A DNA stretch of 31,902 nt, taken from positions 1-31,902 of the forward strand of contig JBFHRB010000007.1 of assembly GCA_041591915.1 (NCBI GenBank). Reading direction: 5' to 3'. The notes under the pieces were generated by a model. That model was not told the origin of the DNA, did not search any database, and saw only the letters and a list, made by a program, of their open reading frames with translations. Positions 23,150-31,215 of the stretch are shown here, piece by piece. The first letter of the stretch is position 1; every line of letters starts with the position of its first letter. The DNA is from JBFHRB01 sp041591915 (GTDB taxonomy: Bacteria > Actinomycetota > Nitriliruptoria > Nitriliruptorales > Nitriliruptoraceae). A program made the translations under genes and the position numbers.

Positions 23150-23551
23150 TCAGGCAGCCGCCGGGCTCGAGGGCGACTTGGGCTCGATCGGGTGCTTCTT
23201 GGTCCGACCCCAGGCGATCACGAGCGAGAGAACGATCCAGAGCACGTTGCTGCCGATGCTCTGGTACTCGCCGCGCGTCGCGTGGAAAACGACGGCGCCG
23301 GCCATGACCAACGCCAGCCCCACGGCCGCGAGCGGCACGAGCTGCGGCTGGATCCGCGTCACGGCAGGGACGATCAGACCGATCCCGCCGAGGAGCTCCG
23401 CCGTGCCGCTGATCAGGTGCAATGGCGTCGACAGGTCGTACATCCAGCTGAACGGGTCCGGCAGCCCTTCGGGCACCACGAAGTGCATGATCCCCATGTA
23501 GATGAAGAACAGCCCGACGACGATCTGCAGTGCCCACAGCACCTTGTTCAC
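23150..23551 (-). CDS. DoxX-like integral membrane protein
   Basis: The 133-residue protein has four hydrophobic helices and the DoxX/DoxX-like opening ALQIVVGLFFIYMGIMHFVVPEG, in which the first helix ends with a conserved His and a Pro/Gly turn. LHLISGTAELLGGIGLIVP is the second family segment. Known DoxX relatives are small membrane proteins linked to quinones, redox stress or surfactant metabolism, but most members have no assigned role. GTG 23549-23551 is chosen, with GGAG six bases upstream; the frame extends nine codons further without a good site. The C-terminus is a Lys/Pro/Ala-rich cytoplasmic tail. It is convergent with the XRE gene, separated by 23 bp. Confidence 0.82.
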   Translation of the reverse strand: MNKVLWALQIVVGLFFIYMGIMHFVVPEGLPDPFSWMYDLSTPLHLISGTAELLGGIGLIVPAVTRIQPQLVPLAAVGLALVMAGAVVFHATRGEYQSIGSNVLWIVLSLVIAWGRTKKHPIEPKSPSSPAAA

Positions 23552-23639
23552 GCGTGGCTCCGATGGTTCGCGTCGCAATCACACTGGCACGACTCGGCCC
23601 GGCCCACAAGCACGCGTGACGACAGCCACTGCGTGGCCG

Positions 23640-23645
23640 TAGAGT
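23640..23645 (+). promoter_or_regulatory. Possible -10 box of the membrane protein/FecR operon
   Basis: TAGAGT 36 nt before the ATG at 23682, in the gap to the divergent DoxX-like gene. It is the same hexamer as before the kinase gene. Confidence 0.4.
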
Positions 23646-23681
23646 GGCCGGAGAGCATTCCGGGCAACGCGGGGGTTGCTG

Positions 23682-25064
23682 ATGGTCGACGAACCTGTTC
23701 CCGAGCCCGACCCGACGCCCGGCAACGAGGCGGACCCGCCCCCGGCGGAGGCCGAGGGAGCGAGCGAGACCGGGGGCGCCCATGGGGCCCGCGCGGCCTT
23801 CGACGGCGCGATCACCTGGGCGCGTGGTTCGGGGCGCGAGACCGTCATCACCATGCTCATCGCGTTCGGCGTCGCGTGGATCGCGAACATCTACATCATC
23901 GCGGTCCGCTACGAAGGGACCTACACGGAGCCCGGCGGCGCCGCGACCGTGCGGGACAACTGGTTCGCCGGGGCACTGTTCTGGCTGGTGCTCTCGACCC
24001 TCGTCCTGACCGTGATCACGTACGCCCGCAAGGTCGGTCCGCAGCGCCTGACGTCGGAGCTGTCGGTCCTGCCGTCGAACCTCCTCTCCGCGTTCCGGGC
24101 GAGTCCTGCCCCCTGGGCGTCCTTCGCCTGGGGAGCCGCGCTGAGCCTCATCGTCGCGACCGTCTTCGGGCACGCGATGGCCGGCATCTCCGGCCTGCTC
24201 CTGCTGGTGCTGGCCGCCTCCCCCCTGGTCGGTTGGATCGCCAAGGGCATCCGCCGCGTCGGCCACGCCCTGTTCCGGCTCGTGCTGCGCGACCGCGCCG
24301 AGCCCCTGGCATCCGGGGGTGCGGTCGCCTCCACGCTCGGCCTGGCGGTCGGCATGGCCGTCGCCTGGCAGCTCCGCAGCGACATCCCGAAGCTGGTCCT
24401 CGCGGCCATCGCGCTGGTCGTCGTCTTCGTGCTGCTCCAGCGCAGGCCGGCCGCTCCGCCGGCCGTGACGGGCCTGCTGGTGCTCGTCACGGGCCTCCTC
24501 CTCGTGAACGAACTGCGTGAACTCCTCGGCGCCGTGGCCTTCGCCGATGACGGCGGGTGGCAGGAAGGCGGAGGCACGCTCACGTCCTGGCTGGGGTCCC
24601 AGGGTTCCGGCCGGGTGATCGCGAGCGGCACCGTCGGGGGCGCGACGTCGGCGGGTGGCAGTGTGCTGGGGACGTTCGCCGGCAACACGCTCGGCCAGAG
24701 CGCTTCCAGCAGCGGGCTCGGGGGCCTCAGCGGCGAGTGGGGTGCCGCGACCGATGGCGCCCAGGTCTCCACACCCAGCCAGGCGTTCGCCGCGGCCGCA
24801 CCGCCACCATCCACCGGCACCGACGCTGACGCCTCGGCGGCGGAGGACGTCGCGTCGGGCAGCGCCGCCGAGGCCGGCACGACCAGCGCCGGAGAGGGCA
24901 CGACCGGACCCGGCGAGGGCACGAAACCTTCGGGTGAGACCGCCGGGACGGGGGGACTCAGCGGCGAGTGGACCGGTGGCGCGGACGGGCCGCCGGACGT
25001 CGCGGGTCGTGGGGCACCGCCCCCGGCCGCTCCCCCGCCCCCGCCCGACGAGGACCCGGCGTGA
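23682..25064 (+). CDS. Seven-helix membrane protein with low-complexity tail
   Basis: I do not recognise this 460-residue protein. Residues 1-35 are Pro/Glu/Ala-rich. Seven hydrophobic segments follow between about residues 55 and 275, for example TVITMLIAFGVAWIANIYII and LFWLVLSTLVLTVITYA. The rest (about 285-460) is a Gly/Ser/Thr/Ala-rich tail ending in a proline run. The tail contains the heptad GGLSGEW twice (residues 347-353 and 424-430), 77 residues apart, against otherwise non-conserved composition. The last helix and tail could place the repeats outside the cell. ATG 23682 has GGGGG a few bases upstream. The stop overlaps the GTG of the FecR-domain lipoprotein (GTGA), so the two proteins are probably partners. 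Confidence 0.78.
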   Translation: MVDEPVPEPDPTPGNEADPPPAEAEGASETGGAHGARAAFDGAITWARGSGRETVITMLIAFGVAWIANIYIIAVRYEGTYTEPGGAATVRDNWFAGALFWLVLSTLVLTVITYARKVGPQRLTSELSVLPSNLLSAFRASPAPWASFAWGAALSLIVATVFGHAMAGISGLLLLVLAASPLVGWIAKGIRRVGHALFRLVLRDRAEPLASGGAVASTLGLAVGMAVAWQLRSDIPKLVLAAIALVVVFVLLQRRPAAPPAVTGLLVLVTGLLLVNELRELLGAVAFADDGGWQEGGGTLTSWLGSQGSGRVIASGTVGGATSAGGSVLGTFAGNTLGQSASSSGLGGLSGEWGAATDGAQVSTPSQAFAAAAPPPSTGTDADASAAEDVASGSAAEAGTTSAGEGTTGPGEGTKPSGETAGTGGLSGEWTGGADGPPDVAGRGAPPPAAPPPPPDEDPA

Positions 25065-26167
25065 CCCCCCGCCGCTGGGCGCTCGCCCTCGCCGCGGCGG
25101 GGGGCCTGTCGAGCTGCGGCGGCGGGACGACCGCATCCGAGGACGTGGCCACGCTCACGCTCGTGGACACGGTCGTCGACGTCCGCGATGCCGGCGCCGA
25201 CGACTTCGTCGCGGCCGCAGGCGGGGAGGCACTGTCGCTCGGCGACGACGTGCGGACCGACCCGACCGGGTTCGGGGAGATCGTCTACTCGGACGGCTCG
25301 GTGACCCGCGTGTCCGAGAACGCCGTGTTCCGGGTCGCCGAGCTGGCCGGCGCAGAGGACGTGCCGAGCATCGAGGTCGAACTCGACGCCGGCCGCGCCT
25401 GGAATCGCGTGCGCGACGTCGCCGCGGTCGAGGACCGGTTCAGCGTGAGCACGAGCGTCGGCGTGGCGACCGTGCGCGGCACGGGCTTCGACCTGAACTG
25501 CACCGCGGACGGCTGCATCCTCACGGTGGTCGAGGGGTCCGTCTCGCTGACGTCGATCACGGGCGACACGGCCGACGTGCAGGCGCTCACCGCGATCGAG
25601 GTGGCAGCCGACGGCACGCTCGGACCACCGTTGGAGCTGCGCGCCCCGTTCGACCCGTGGATCCAGCGCAACCTCCAGCTGGACGTCGAGGACGGGTTCG
25701 CGGCCGTCGACGCCCCGGCCGACCCCAACGTCGCAGGCATCGGTGGGGGCTGGGAGGTGACCTTCACCGTGACGGAGTCGAACGACCCCAACGCTCCGCG
25801 GGGCGCGTCGAACGAGAACACCTGGGACATCCGCATGGACTGTGCGTCGGGGCCATGCGACGGGACCATCACGGCACAGGACGTGCCGCTGGCGCCGTTC
25901 TCCTTCGCCGGCGGCCGTTTCACCATCGACGAGGCCGGCGAGCAGGGCACCGAGGCATGCAACGCCGCCGGGGTCATCGCCTACGACCGCGTTTCGACAG
26001 GACAGCTGATCGTCACCCACGCGCTGGCCGCGGACCCGACGAGTGCCGTGAGGTTCGCCGGCAACCTCCGCGAGGTGCTGACGCCACGCGCGGACGCGGT
26101 CGCGTCGGGCTGCGTGGAGGACGTCGTTATCACCCGCGACACGCGGCTGGTCGGCATCCTCGCCTGA
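25061..26167 (+). CDS. FecR-domain lipoprotein
   Basis: The 368-residue protein starts VTPRRWALALAAAGGLSSC, a lipoprotein signal with lipidated Cys19. Residues about 35-175 match the FecR domain: LSLGDDVRTDPTGFGEIVYSDGSVTRVSENAVFRV, then VSTSVGVATVRGTGFDLNC and VVEGSVSL. FecR domains occur in envelope anti-sigma regulators and in surface proteins; no sigma factor is nearby. The C-terminal half (about 220-368) has a beta-rich region with GGGWEVTFTVTES and paired cysteines in CASGPC, and is not recognised. GTG 25061 overlaps the preceding stop (GTGA), and the frame upstream of it is shadow sequence. The protein should sit on the outer face of the membrane, probably beside the seven-helix protein. 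It is convergent with the SDR gene, with only 6 bp between the stops. Confidence 0.85.
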   Translation: MTPRRWALALAAAGGLSSCGGGTTASEDVATLTLVDTVVDVRDAGADDFVAAAGGEALSLGDDVRTDPTGFGEIVYSDGSVTRVSENAVFRVAELAGAEDVPSIEVELDAGRAWNRVRDVAAVEDRFSVSTSVGVATVRGTGFDLNCTADGCILTVVEGSVSLTSITGDTADVQALTAIEVAADGTLGPPLELRAPFDPWIQRNLQLDVEDGFAAVDAPADPNVAGIGGGWEVTFTVTESNDPNAPRGASNENTWDIRMDCASGPCDGTITAQDVPLAPFSFAGGRFTIDEAGEQGTEACNAAGVIAYDRVSTGQLIVTHALAADPTSAVRFAGNLREVLTPRADAVASGCVEDVVITRDTRLVGILA

Positions 26168-26173
26168 GCGCCG

Positions 26174-27010
26174 TCAGGAGCCCGTGACGCGCATACGGAC
26201 GAGCGACCGCCGTAGCAGCCGGGCCATGAGCGCGATGTAGCCCGCCCCCAGCAGCGTGCCGAGGACGTGGACCGCCCACGCGTCGGGTCCGATGACCACG
26301 CGCGCACGATCGCGCTCAACGGCATCGAGGATCCTGCGCGCGGCGCGAGCGGGCGACGTCGCCGCGCCCGCCTCGAACAGCCTCGCGACCCGGTCGGCGT
26401 CGTATCCCACGTAGCGGGCGTTGCGCGCGATCGGGGTCCGCACGCCACCGGGGTGCACGCACGTGACGCCCACCGGCACACGCGCGGCCCGCAGGTCGAT
26501 CGCCAGCGCCTCGGTGTACCCGCGAACGCCGAACTTGGCCGCCGAGTAGGCGCTCTGCCCGGGAAAGCCCACGAGCCCGGCCGCAGACGAGATGTTGACC
26601 ACGTGGCCCTCGCCAGACGCAACGAGGTGTGGGAGGAAGGCCTGGGTGCCGTTCACGACGCCGTGCAGGTTCACGGCCAGCACGGCGTCCACGTCGTCGA
26701 TCGTCTGGTCCAGCGCGCTCGCCGCCAGGCCGATCCCCGCGTTGTTCACGACGACGTGCACGGCACCGAAGTCCGCCGCCACGGCGGCAGCGTGCGCGAT
26801 GCAGGCCACCGCGTCGGTGACGTCGAGGACGTAGGCGCGAGCCTCGGCCCCGAGATCACGGCAGGCATCGGCCGTCGCATCCGCCGCGGCACCATCGAGA
26901 TCGCTCACGGCCAGCCGCGCCCCCCGCCGGGCCGCCTCGGTGGCGATCGCGCGGCCGATCCCCGAGCCCGCGCCCGTGACCGCGACGACCCGACCACGAA
27001 GACTGGACAA
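26174..27010 (-). CDS. SDR-family oxidoreductase
   Basis: The 278-residue protein is a classical short-chain dehydrogenase/reductase: cofactor motif TGAGSGIG (12-19), acidic SDLDG after the second strand (favouring NAD), NNAGIG, and catalytic NISSAAG (Ser141/142) with Tyr155 and Lys159 in YSAAK. HPGGVRTPI follows as expected. A C-terminal extension of about 30 residues (LGTLLGAGYIALMARLLRRSLVRMRV) is hydrophobic then basic and may associate with the membrane. Similar SDRs act on fatty or ring alcohols; substrate unknown. TTG 27008-27010 is preferred because GGGGAG lies eight bases upstream; GTG 27019 would overlap that site. The -10 box TAGGGT overlaps that of the divergent SLC13 gene. Confidence 0.9.
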   Translation of the reverse strand: MSSLRGRVVAVTGAGSGIGRAIATEAARRGARLAVSDLDGAAADATADACRDLGAEARAYVLDVTDAVACIAHAAAVAADFGAVHVVVNNAGIGLAASALDQTIDDVDAVLAVNLHGVVNGTQAFLPHLVASGEGHVVNISSAAGLVGFPGQSAYSAAKFGVRGYTEALAIDLRAARVPVGVTCVHPGGVRTPIARNARYVGYDADRVARLFEAGAATSPARAARRILDAVERDRARVVIGPDAWAVHVLGTLLGAGYIALMARLLRRSLVRMRVTGS

Positions 27011-27039
27011 ACAGGACACTCCCCACGGACGGTGGCGCG

Positions 27040-27049
27040 ACCCTAGGCT
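27040..27049. promoter_or_regulatory. Overlapping divergent -10 boxes
   Basis: The sequence ACCCTAGGCT holds TAGGCT on the plus strand (27044-27049) for the transporter gene and TAGGGT on the minus strand (27040-27045) for the SDR gene, sharing the T-A at 27044-27045. The distance from box to start codon is 29 nt on both sides, so the arrangement is symmetrical. Both promoters could not be occupied at once. Confidence 0.5.
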
Positions 27050-27078
27050 GCTCCCCTGGCCAGCGTGACAGGACCTGT

Positions 27079-28842
27079 GTGGACGTCGCACTGACCCTGA
27101 GCATCTTCATCGTCATGGGCACCCTCCTTGTCCGCGGCACCGTTGCCCCTGCCATCGCGATGGTCGGTGCGGCCGTCGCGCTGACGCTGGTGGGCGTCGT
27201 CTCCCCTGCCCAGGCCTTCGCCGGCCTGTCGTCACCAGCGGTCATCGCGCTCGCCGGGCTCTTCGTCGTGGCCCGGGCGCTGCAGCTGTACGGCGGCACC
27301 GACCGTGCGTTCAAGCGACTCGCGGATCGCGACACCGGCTATCGGCGCGCGCTGACCCGGCTCACCATCCCGGTCGCCGCCGCATCCACCATCCTCGCGA
27401 ACACCCCGCTGGTCGCGGCGCTCGCGCCCCAGGTCCGCGACTGGGCCGAGCAGGCCGGCCGGTCGCCGTCGCGCTTCCTCATGCCCTTGTCGTTCGCCGC
27501 CATGCTCGGCGGGACCGTCACCACGATCGGGACGTCCACGACGCTCGCCTCGTCGGCCATCTTCGCCCAGACGGGGGGCGAGCCGTTCGGCCTACTCGAG
27601 GTCACACCGCTCGGCGTGCCCGTCGCGATCGTCGGCCTGGTCGTCATGCTCCTCCTCGCGCCGAGCACCGTGCCCGATCGAACGACCGTCAGCGAAGCCG
27701 TCACCACGGCCGACGGCGAGCGTCGGTACGCCATCACCGTGAAGGTCGACTGGGGCGGTCTCCTCGACGGGAGCACCCTCGAGACGGCCCCCAACCTCGG
27801 CCGGATCTACGCGACGCGCCTCGACCGCGCAGGCGAGCACCCCATCTCCCCCGTACCCCCGCACACCGTGCTGCGGCCCGGCGATCGACTCACCTTCATG
27901 GGGCCGCCGGAGTTCCTGACCAACATCGACGGGACGACCGTGGCCGAGCGGCAGGTCCGCCTGCTCGAGGAGACGGGCGGCCACTACGAGGTCGTCATCG
28001 GGGCGTCGAGCCCGCTCGTCGGCCGCACGCCCAAGCAGGCGGCCTTCCGCGGCCGGTACGGCGCCGCCATCCTCGCGGCACACCGTGGTGTCGGCCCGCT
28101 CGAAGGCCCGATCGCCACGACGCGGCTCCACGCCGGCGACACCCTGCTCGTGGCGGCCGAGCCCGAGCTGGTCGAGCGGTGGCAGGGGCGACCAGACTTC
28201 GCCGTCATCGCGCCACTGGAGCCGGTCGCCGCGACCGAGCGGGCGGGATGGCGGCGCCCGTTCACGCTCGCGGTGTCCGCGGCGATGGTCGGCGTGACGG
28301 CCGCCGGTTGGACGCCGATCGTCACGGCGGTCCTCGCCGCCGTCGCGCTGCTCGTGCTGAGCCGCACCATCACCGTCGAGCAGGCGCGGGGTTCCCTCGA
28401 CATGGACGTGCTCCTGATGATCGCCTCGGCGGGAGGCCTCGCGGCCGCACTGCAGGAATCCGGCATCGCCGCGTTCGCCGGTGAGATCGTCGGCGCGGTC
28501 GCGAACGTCGCGGGGCCGGTCGCGGCGGTCGCGGCGATCGTCACCGGCGCACTGCTCCTGACGGAGGGCATCACCAACGTCGCCGCTGCGGCCATGCTCA
28601 TCCCCATCGCGGAGGACGTCGCGATGCGCATCGGCTACGAGCCCGTCGGTCTCGCGGTGGCCGTCGCCGTCGCCTGCTCGGCGTCGTTCCTCACGCCGAT
28701 CGGGTACCAGACGAACACCATCGTGTTCGGTCTCGGTGGCTACCGGTTCGGCGACTTCTGGCGTCTCGGCCTCCCCCTGAATCTCGTCGTGGTCGGGGTC
28801 TCGGCGGTCGTCGTCCCGATGGTCTGGGGGCCTGCCGGCTGA
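27079..28842 (+). CDS. SLC13/DASS-type transporter with two RCK_C domains
   Basis: The 587-residue protein has two membrane halves flanking a soluble centre. Half one (about 1-200) holds ANTPLVAALAPQV, half two (about 395-585) holds TNVAAAAMLIPIAE and ACSASFLTPIGYQTNTIV, the paired re-entrant motifs of the SLC13/DASS and ArsB-like ion transporter superfamily. Residues about 220-380 form two RCK_C (TrkA_C) domains, marked by HTVLRPGDRLTFMG and TTRLHAGDTLLVAAEPE. Such proteins carry sulfate, dicarboxylates or other anions with Na+ or H+; the RCK_C pair probably binds a regulatory ligand. GTG 27079 has AGGA upstream. The substrate is not clear from the sequence. Confidence 0.9.
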   Translation: MDVALTLSIFIVMGTLLVRGTVAPAIAMVGAAVALTLVGVVSPAQAFAGLSSPAVIALAGLFVVARALQLYGGTDRAFKRLADRDTGYRRALTRLTIPVAAASTILANTPLVAALAPQVRDWAEQAGRSPSRFLMPLSFAAMLGGTVTTIGTSTTLASSAIFAQTGGEPFGLLEVTPLGVPVAIVGLVVMLLLAPSTVPDRTTVSEAVTTADGERRYAITVKVDWGGLLDGSTLETAPNLGRIYATRLDRAGEHPISPVPPHTVLRPGDRLTFMGPPEFLTNIDGTTVAERQVRLLEETGGHYEVVIGASSPLVGRTPKQAAFRGRYGAAILAAHRGVGPLEGPIATTRLHAGDTLLVAAEPELVERWQGRPDFAVIAPLEPVAATERAGWRRPFTLAVSAAMVGVTAAGWTPIVTAVLAAVALLVLSRTITVEQARGSLDMDVLLMIASAGGLAAALQESGIAAFAGEIVGAVANVAGPVAAVAAIVTGALLLTEGITNVAAAAMLIPIAEDVAMRIGYEPVGLAVAVAVACSASFLTPIGYQTNTIVFGLGGYRFGDFWRLGLPLNLVVVGVSAVVVPMVWGPAG

Positions 28843-28877
28843 CAACGGGTGTGCGCTGGGCTCGGGACGCCCGCACC

Positions 28878-28883
28878 TAGAGT
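28878..28883 (+). promoter_or_regulatory. -10 box of a likely leaderless kinase gene
   Basis: TAGAGT is followed after exactly 7 bases by the kinase ATG at 28891, the same geometry as at 5839-5852. No Shine-Dalgarno sequence is present, which supports a leaderless transcript. Confidence 0.55.
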
Positions 28884-28890
28884 CGGCCTC

Positions 28891-31215
28891 ATGGATCTTG
28901 GCATCCCGGGGCTCTCCGATGCCGAAGCGCTGGGCAGTGGCGGCTTCGGCACGGTCTACCGTGCCCGACAGGACCGCCTGAACCGCACGGTGGCCGTGAA
29001 GATCCTCCCCCGCACGACGGGAGACGAGACCGCGGAGCTGCGGTTCCAGCGCGAGGCGGCGGCGCTCGGGACGCTCGCCACCCACCCCAACATCGTGACC
29101 GTCTACGACTCGGGGCTGACCGAGCGGGGCGAGCCGTACCTGATCATGGAGCTCGTCGAGCGCGGCTCCCTGGCCGACGTCATCAACGCCGACGGGCCGG
29201 TGCCGTGGAGCCGCGTCCTCGAGATCGGCGTCGGGCTCGCGAGCGCGCTCGCATCGGCCCACCACGCGGGCATCCTGCACCGCGACATCAAGCCCGAGAA
29301 CGTGCTCCTCAGCGACTTCGACGAGGCGATGCTGGCGGACTTCGGCATCGCCCGGATGGCCGGTCAGGCGCAGACCGCCTCGGCGACGATCACCGGGTCC
29401 GCGGCCCACCTCGCACCCGAGTTGCTCCACGGTGAGCCGCCGAGCGTCAAGAGCGATCTCTACGCCCTCGGGTCCACCCTCTTCCACGCGTTGGCCGGCA
29501 CCCCGGCCTTCGTGCGATCGACCGACCAGACCATCGCTGCCGCGTACCAGCGGATCCTCACCGCCCCGGTGCCGGACCTCCGTCCGCGCGACGTGCCCGA
29601 CGAGATCTGCTCCTTCCTCGAACGACTCCTGTCGAAGGACCCGGACGGGCGGCACAACAACGCCGAGGGCGTGGGCGAGAACATCCGTCGCCTGCAGCGC
29701 GCGGCCGGCCTCGACCCGACACCCCTGCTCGTGCGGCGCGACGTGACGTCCGTGGACGAGGACGTCGCGGCCGAGGCCATGCCGCCGCGCTCGGTCGTCA
29801 CCTCCGACGACGCGACGACCGACCACTCGCTGCAACGCCACCAGCCGCGGCCGCTCATGGACACCGGGACGGACGCCGAGGGACGTCTCCCCGTGCCGCC
29901 GGCACCGGCCGCACAGCCCGCGACGCCTGCGCCTGCCATGCCGCCACCCGCCATGCCGCCGCCGGCCATGCCCCCGCCAACGGTCCCGGCCGGGCGCGCT
30001 GGCGCTTCGGGGCCCGTCTCGGACCCGGCGATCGAGGATCGGACGCCGAAGAAGCCCAAGCGGCGCGTCCGCCGTTGGCTGATCGGCATCGCGGTTGCCC
30101 TGCTCCTGCTCGTGATCGCCGGCACGCTCACGGATCAGGCGAGGAGGCAGGGAGGCGGGCTCGCCGGCCCGGCCGACGTGAGCGACCCCATCACCGGCGA
30201 GGCCGACATCACCCCAACCCAGATCACCGACGCCCCGGTGGCCGCGGGGCTGGGCCCGTGCGACCTCGTCGTGGCGCCGAACGCCGGCAGCGACGGGGAC
30301 GGCAGCCCGGGCGCACCCTTCGGATCCATCGCCGAGCTGCTCGACAACCTGTCGTCCGGTGACGTCGGCTGCCTCGCCGGCGGCATCTACGACGAGAACG
30401 TGACCATCGACGGTTTCGTCTCCGGTGCGAGCGGCAACCCGATCAACCTCGCGGCGATAGCAGGACACGACGTTCGGCTGACCGGCCGGATCAAGGTCGA
30501 GGACGACGGGGCGCACGTGCGCATCTCGAACCTCACCCTGATCGGCAACGGCGCCCTCCCGCCGTTGCGCGTCAACGCACCGTCGGTCGAGCTCCTCTAC
30601 CTCACGCTCACCAACCCGGGCGGCACGTGCCTCGACGTCGGTGCGCCCGAGGAGGACCGCGAAGCGCCCGTGTCGGTGATCGGGACGGTGTTCCGGCGTT
30701 GCGGTACGCCGAGGGCCGCCGGGGTGGTCGTGCGCAACAGCGCCAGCCTCCTCATGACCTCCTCGGTGTTCCACACCGACAGCGACGGGCCCGGACCCGC
30801 GGTCGCGTTCGAGGACGCCAGCTTCCTGTCCCTGCAGAGTGTCACGTTCATCGCGCACGCCACCGCCCTGCGCGTGACCTCGAACAGCGCCGCCACCGAC
30901 CGAGCCGTCAACTTCAGCCAGAACCTGATCGTGGGTCCGTCGGGGCCCCTGGCGGTCAACGACGACGGTGCGGAGACGCCGGGCTTCTTCAACTTCGGCG
31001 AGAACTGCGTGTCGCCGGCCCGCCTCGGTGGCGACCGGGAGCTGCCGCGCCTCGAGGTCAGCGACTGGCCAGCGACCATCAGCCACACCGAGGAACGAGT
31101 GGAGTTCGCCCAGCTGACGGCGCCTGCGGACGGCGACTACACCCTCGGCCGCGACTCGGGCTGCCAGGGCTTCGGGGCAGCGCCCAGCGTGCTCAGCATC
31201 CGGGACGAGCTGTGA
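28891..31215 (+). CDS. Transmembrane Ser/Thr protein kinase with beta-helix-like ectodomain
   Basis: The 774-residue protein has a PknB-type (Hanks) kinase domain at about 8-275: glycine loop GSGGFG, Lys37 in VAVK, HRDIKPEN (Asp132, Asn137), DFG (150-152) and LAPE. All catalytic residues are present, so it should be active. A Pro/Ala linker with AMPPP repeats (about 335-375) leads to a basic stretch and one membrane helix (about 396-415). The outer part (about 430-774) opens PNAGSDGDGSPGAPFGSIAELL, then shows repeated short strands typical of right-handed parallel beta-helix or pectate-lyase-like folds, with paired cysteines. It may sense a polysaccharide or wall fragment, by inference. ATG 28891 is set by the leaderless -10. 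The stop overlaps the FHA protein gene (GTGA). Confidence 0.92.
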   Translation: MDLGIPGLSDAEALGSGGFGTVYRARQDRLNRTVAVKILPRTTGDETAELRFQREAAALGTLATHPNIVTVYDSGLTERGEPYLIMELVERGSLADVINADGPVPWSRVLEIGVGLASALASAHHAGILHRDIKPENVLLSDFDEAMLADFGIARMAGQAQTASATITGSAAHLAPELLHGEPPSVKSDLYALGSTLFHALAGTPAFVRSTDQTIAAAYQRILTAPVPDLRPRDVPDEICSFLERLLSKDPDGRHNNAEGVGENIRRLQRAAGLDPTPLLVRRDVTSVDEDVAAEAMPPRSVVTSDDATTDHSLQRHQPRPLMDTGTDAEGRLPVPPAPAAQPATPAPAMPPPAMPPPAMPPPTVPAGRAGASGPVSDPAIEDRTPKKPKRRVRRWLIGIAVALLLLVIAGTLTDQARRQGGGLAGPADVSDPITGEADITPTQITDAPVAAGLGPCDLVVAPNAGSDGDGSPGAPFGSIAELLDNLSSGDVGCLAGGIYDENVTIDGFVSGASGNPINLAAIAGHDVRLTGRIKVEDDGAHVRISNLTLIGNGALPPLRVNAPSVELLYLTLTNPGGTCLDVGAPEEDREAPVSVIGTVFRRCGTPRAAGVVVRNSASLLMTSSVFHTDSDGPGPAVAFEDASFLSLQSVTFIAHATALRVTSNSAATDRAVNFSQNLIVGPSGPLAVNDDGAETPGFFNFGENCVSPARLGGDRELPRLEVSDWPATISHTEERVEFAQLTAPADGDYTLGRDSGCQGFGAAPSVLSIRDEL

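Noticed and set aside
29930..29990. Repeated GCCATGCCGCC units that could be taken for a short tandem DNA repeat element
   Set aside because: They encode the AMPPP linker of the kinase in frame, so they are explained as a protein linker.
27592..31086. Very long open frame on the minus strand (over 1100 codons) antisense to the transporter and kinase genes
   Set aside because: Its translation is Arg/Asp/Gly/His-rich with no domain, which is typical of antisense frames in high-GC DNA; the plus-strand genes have clear families.
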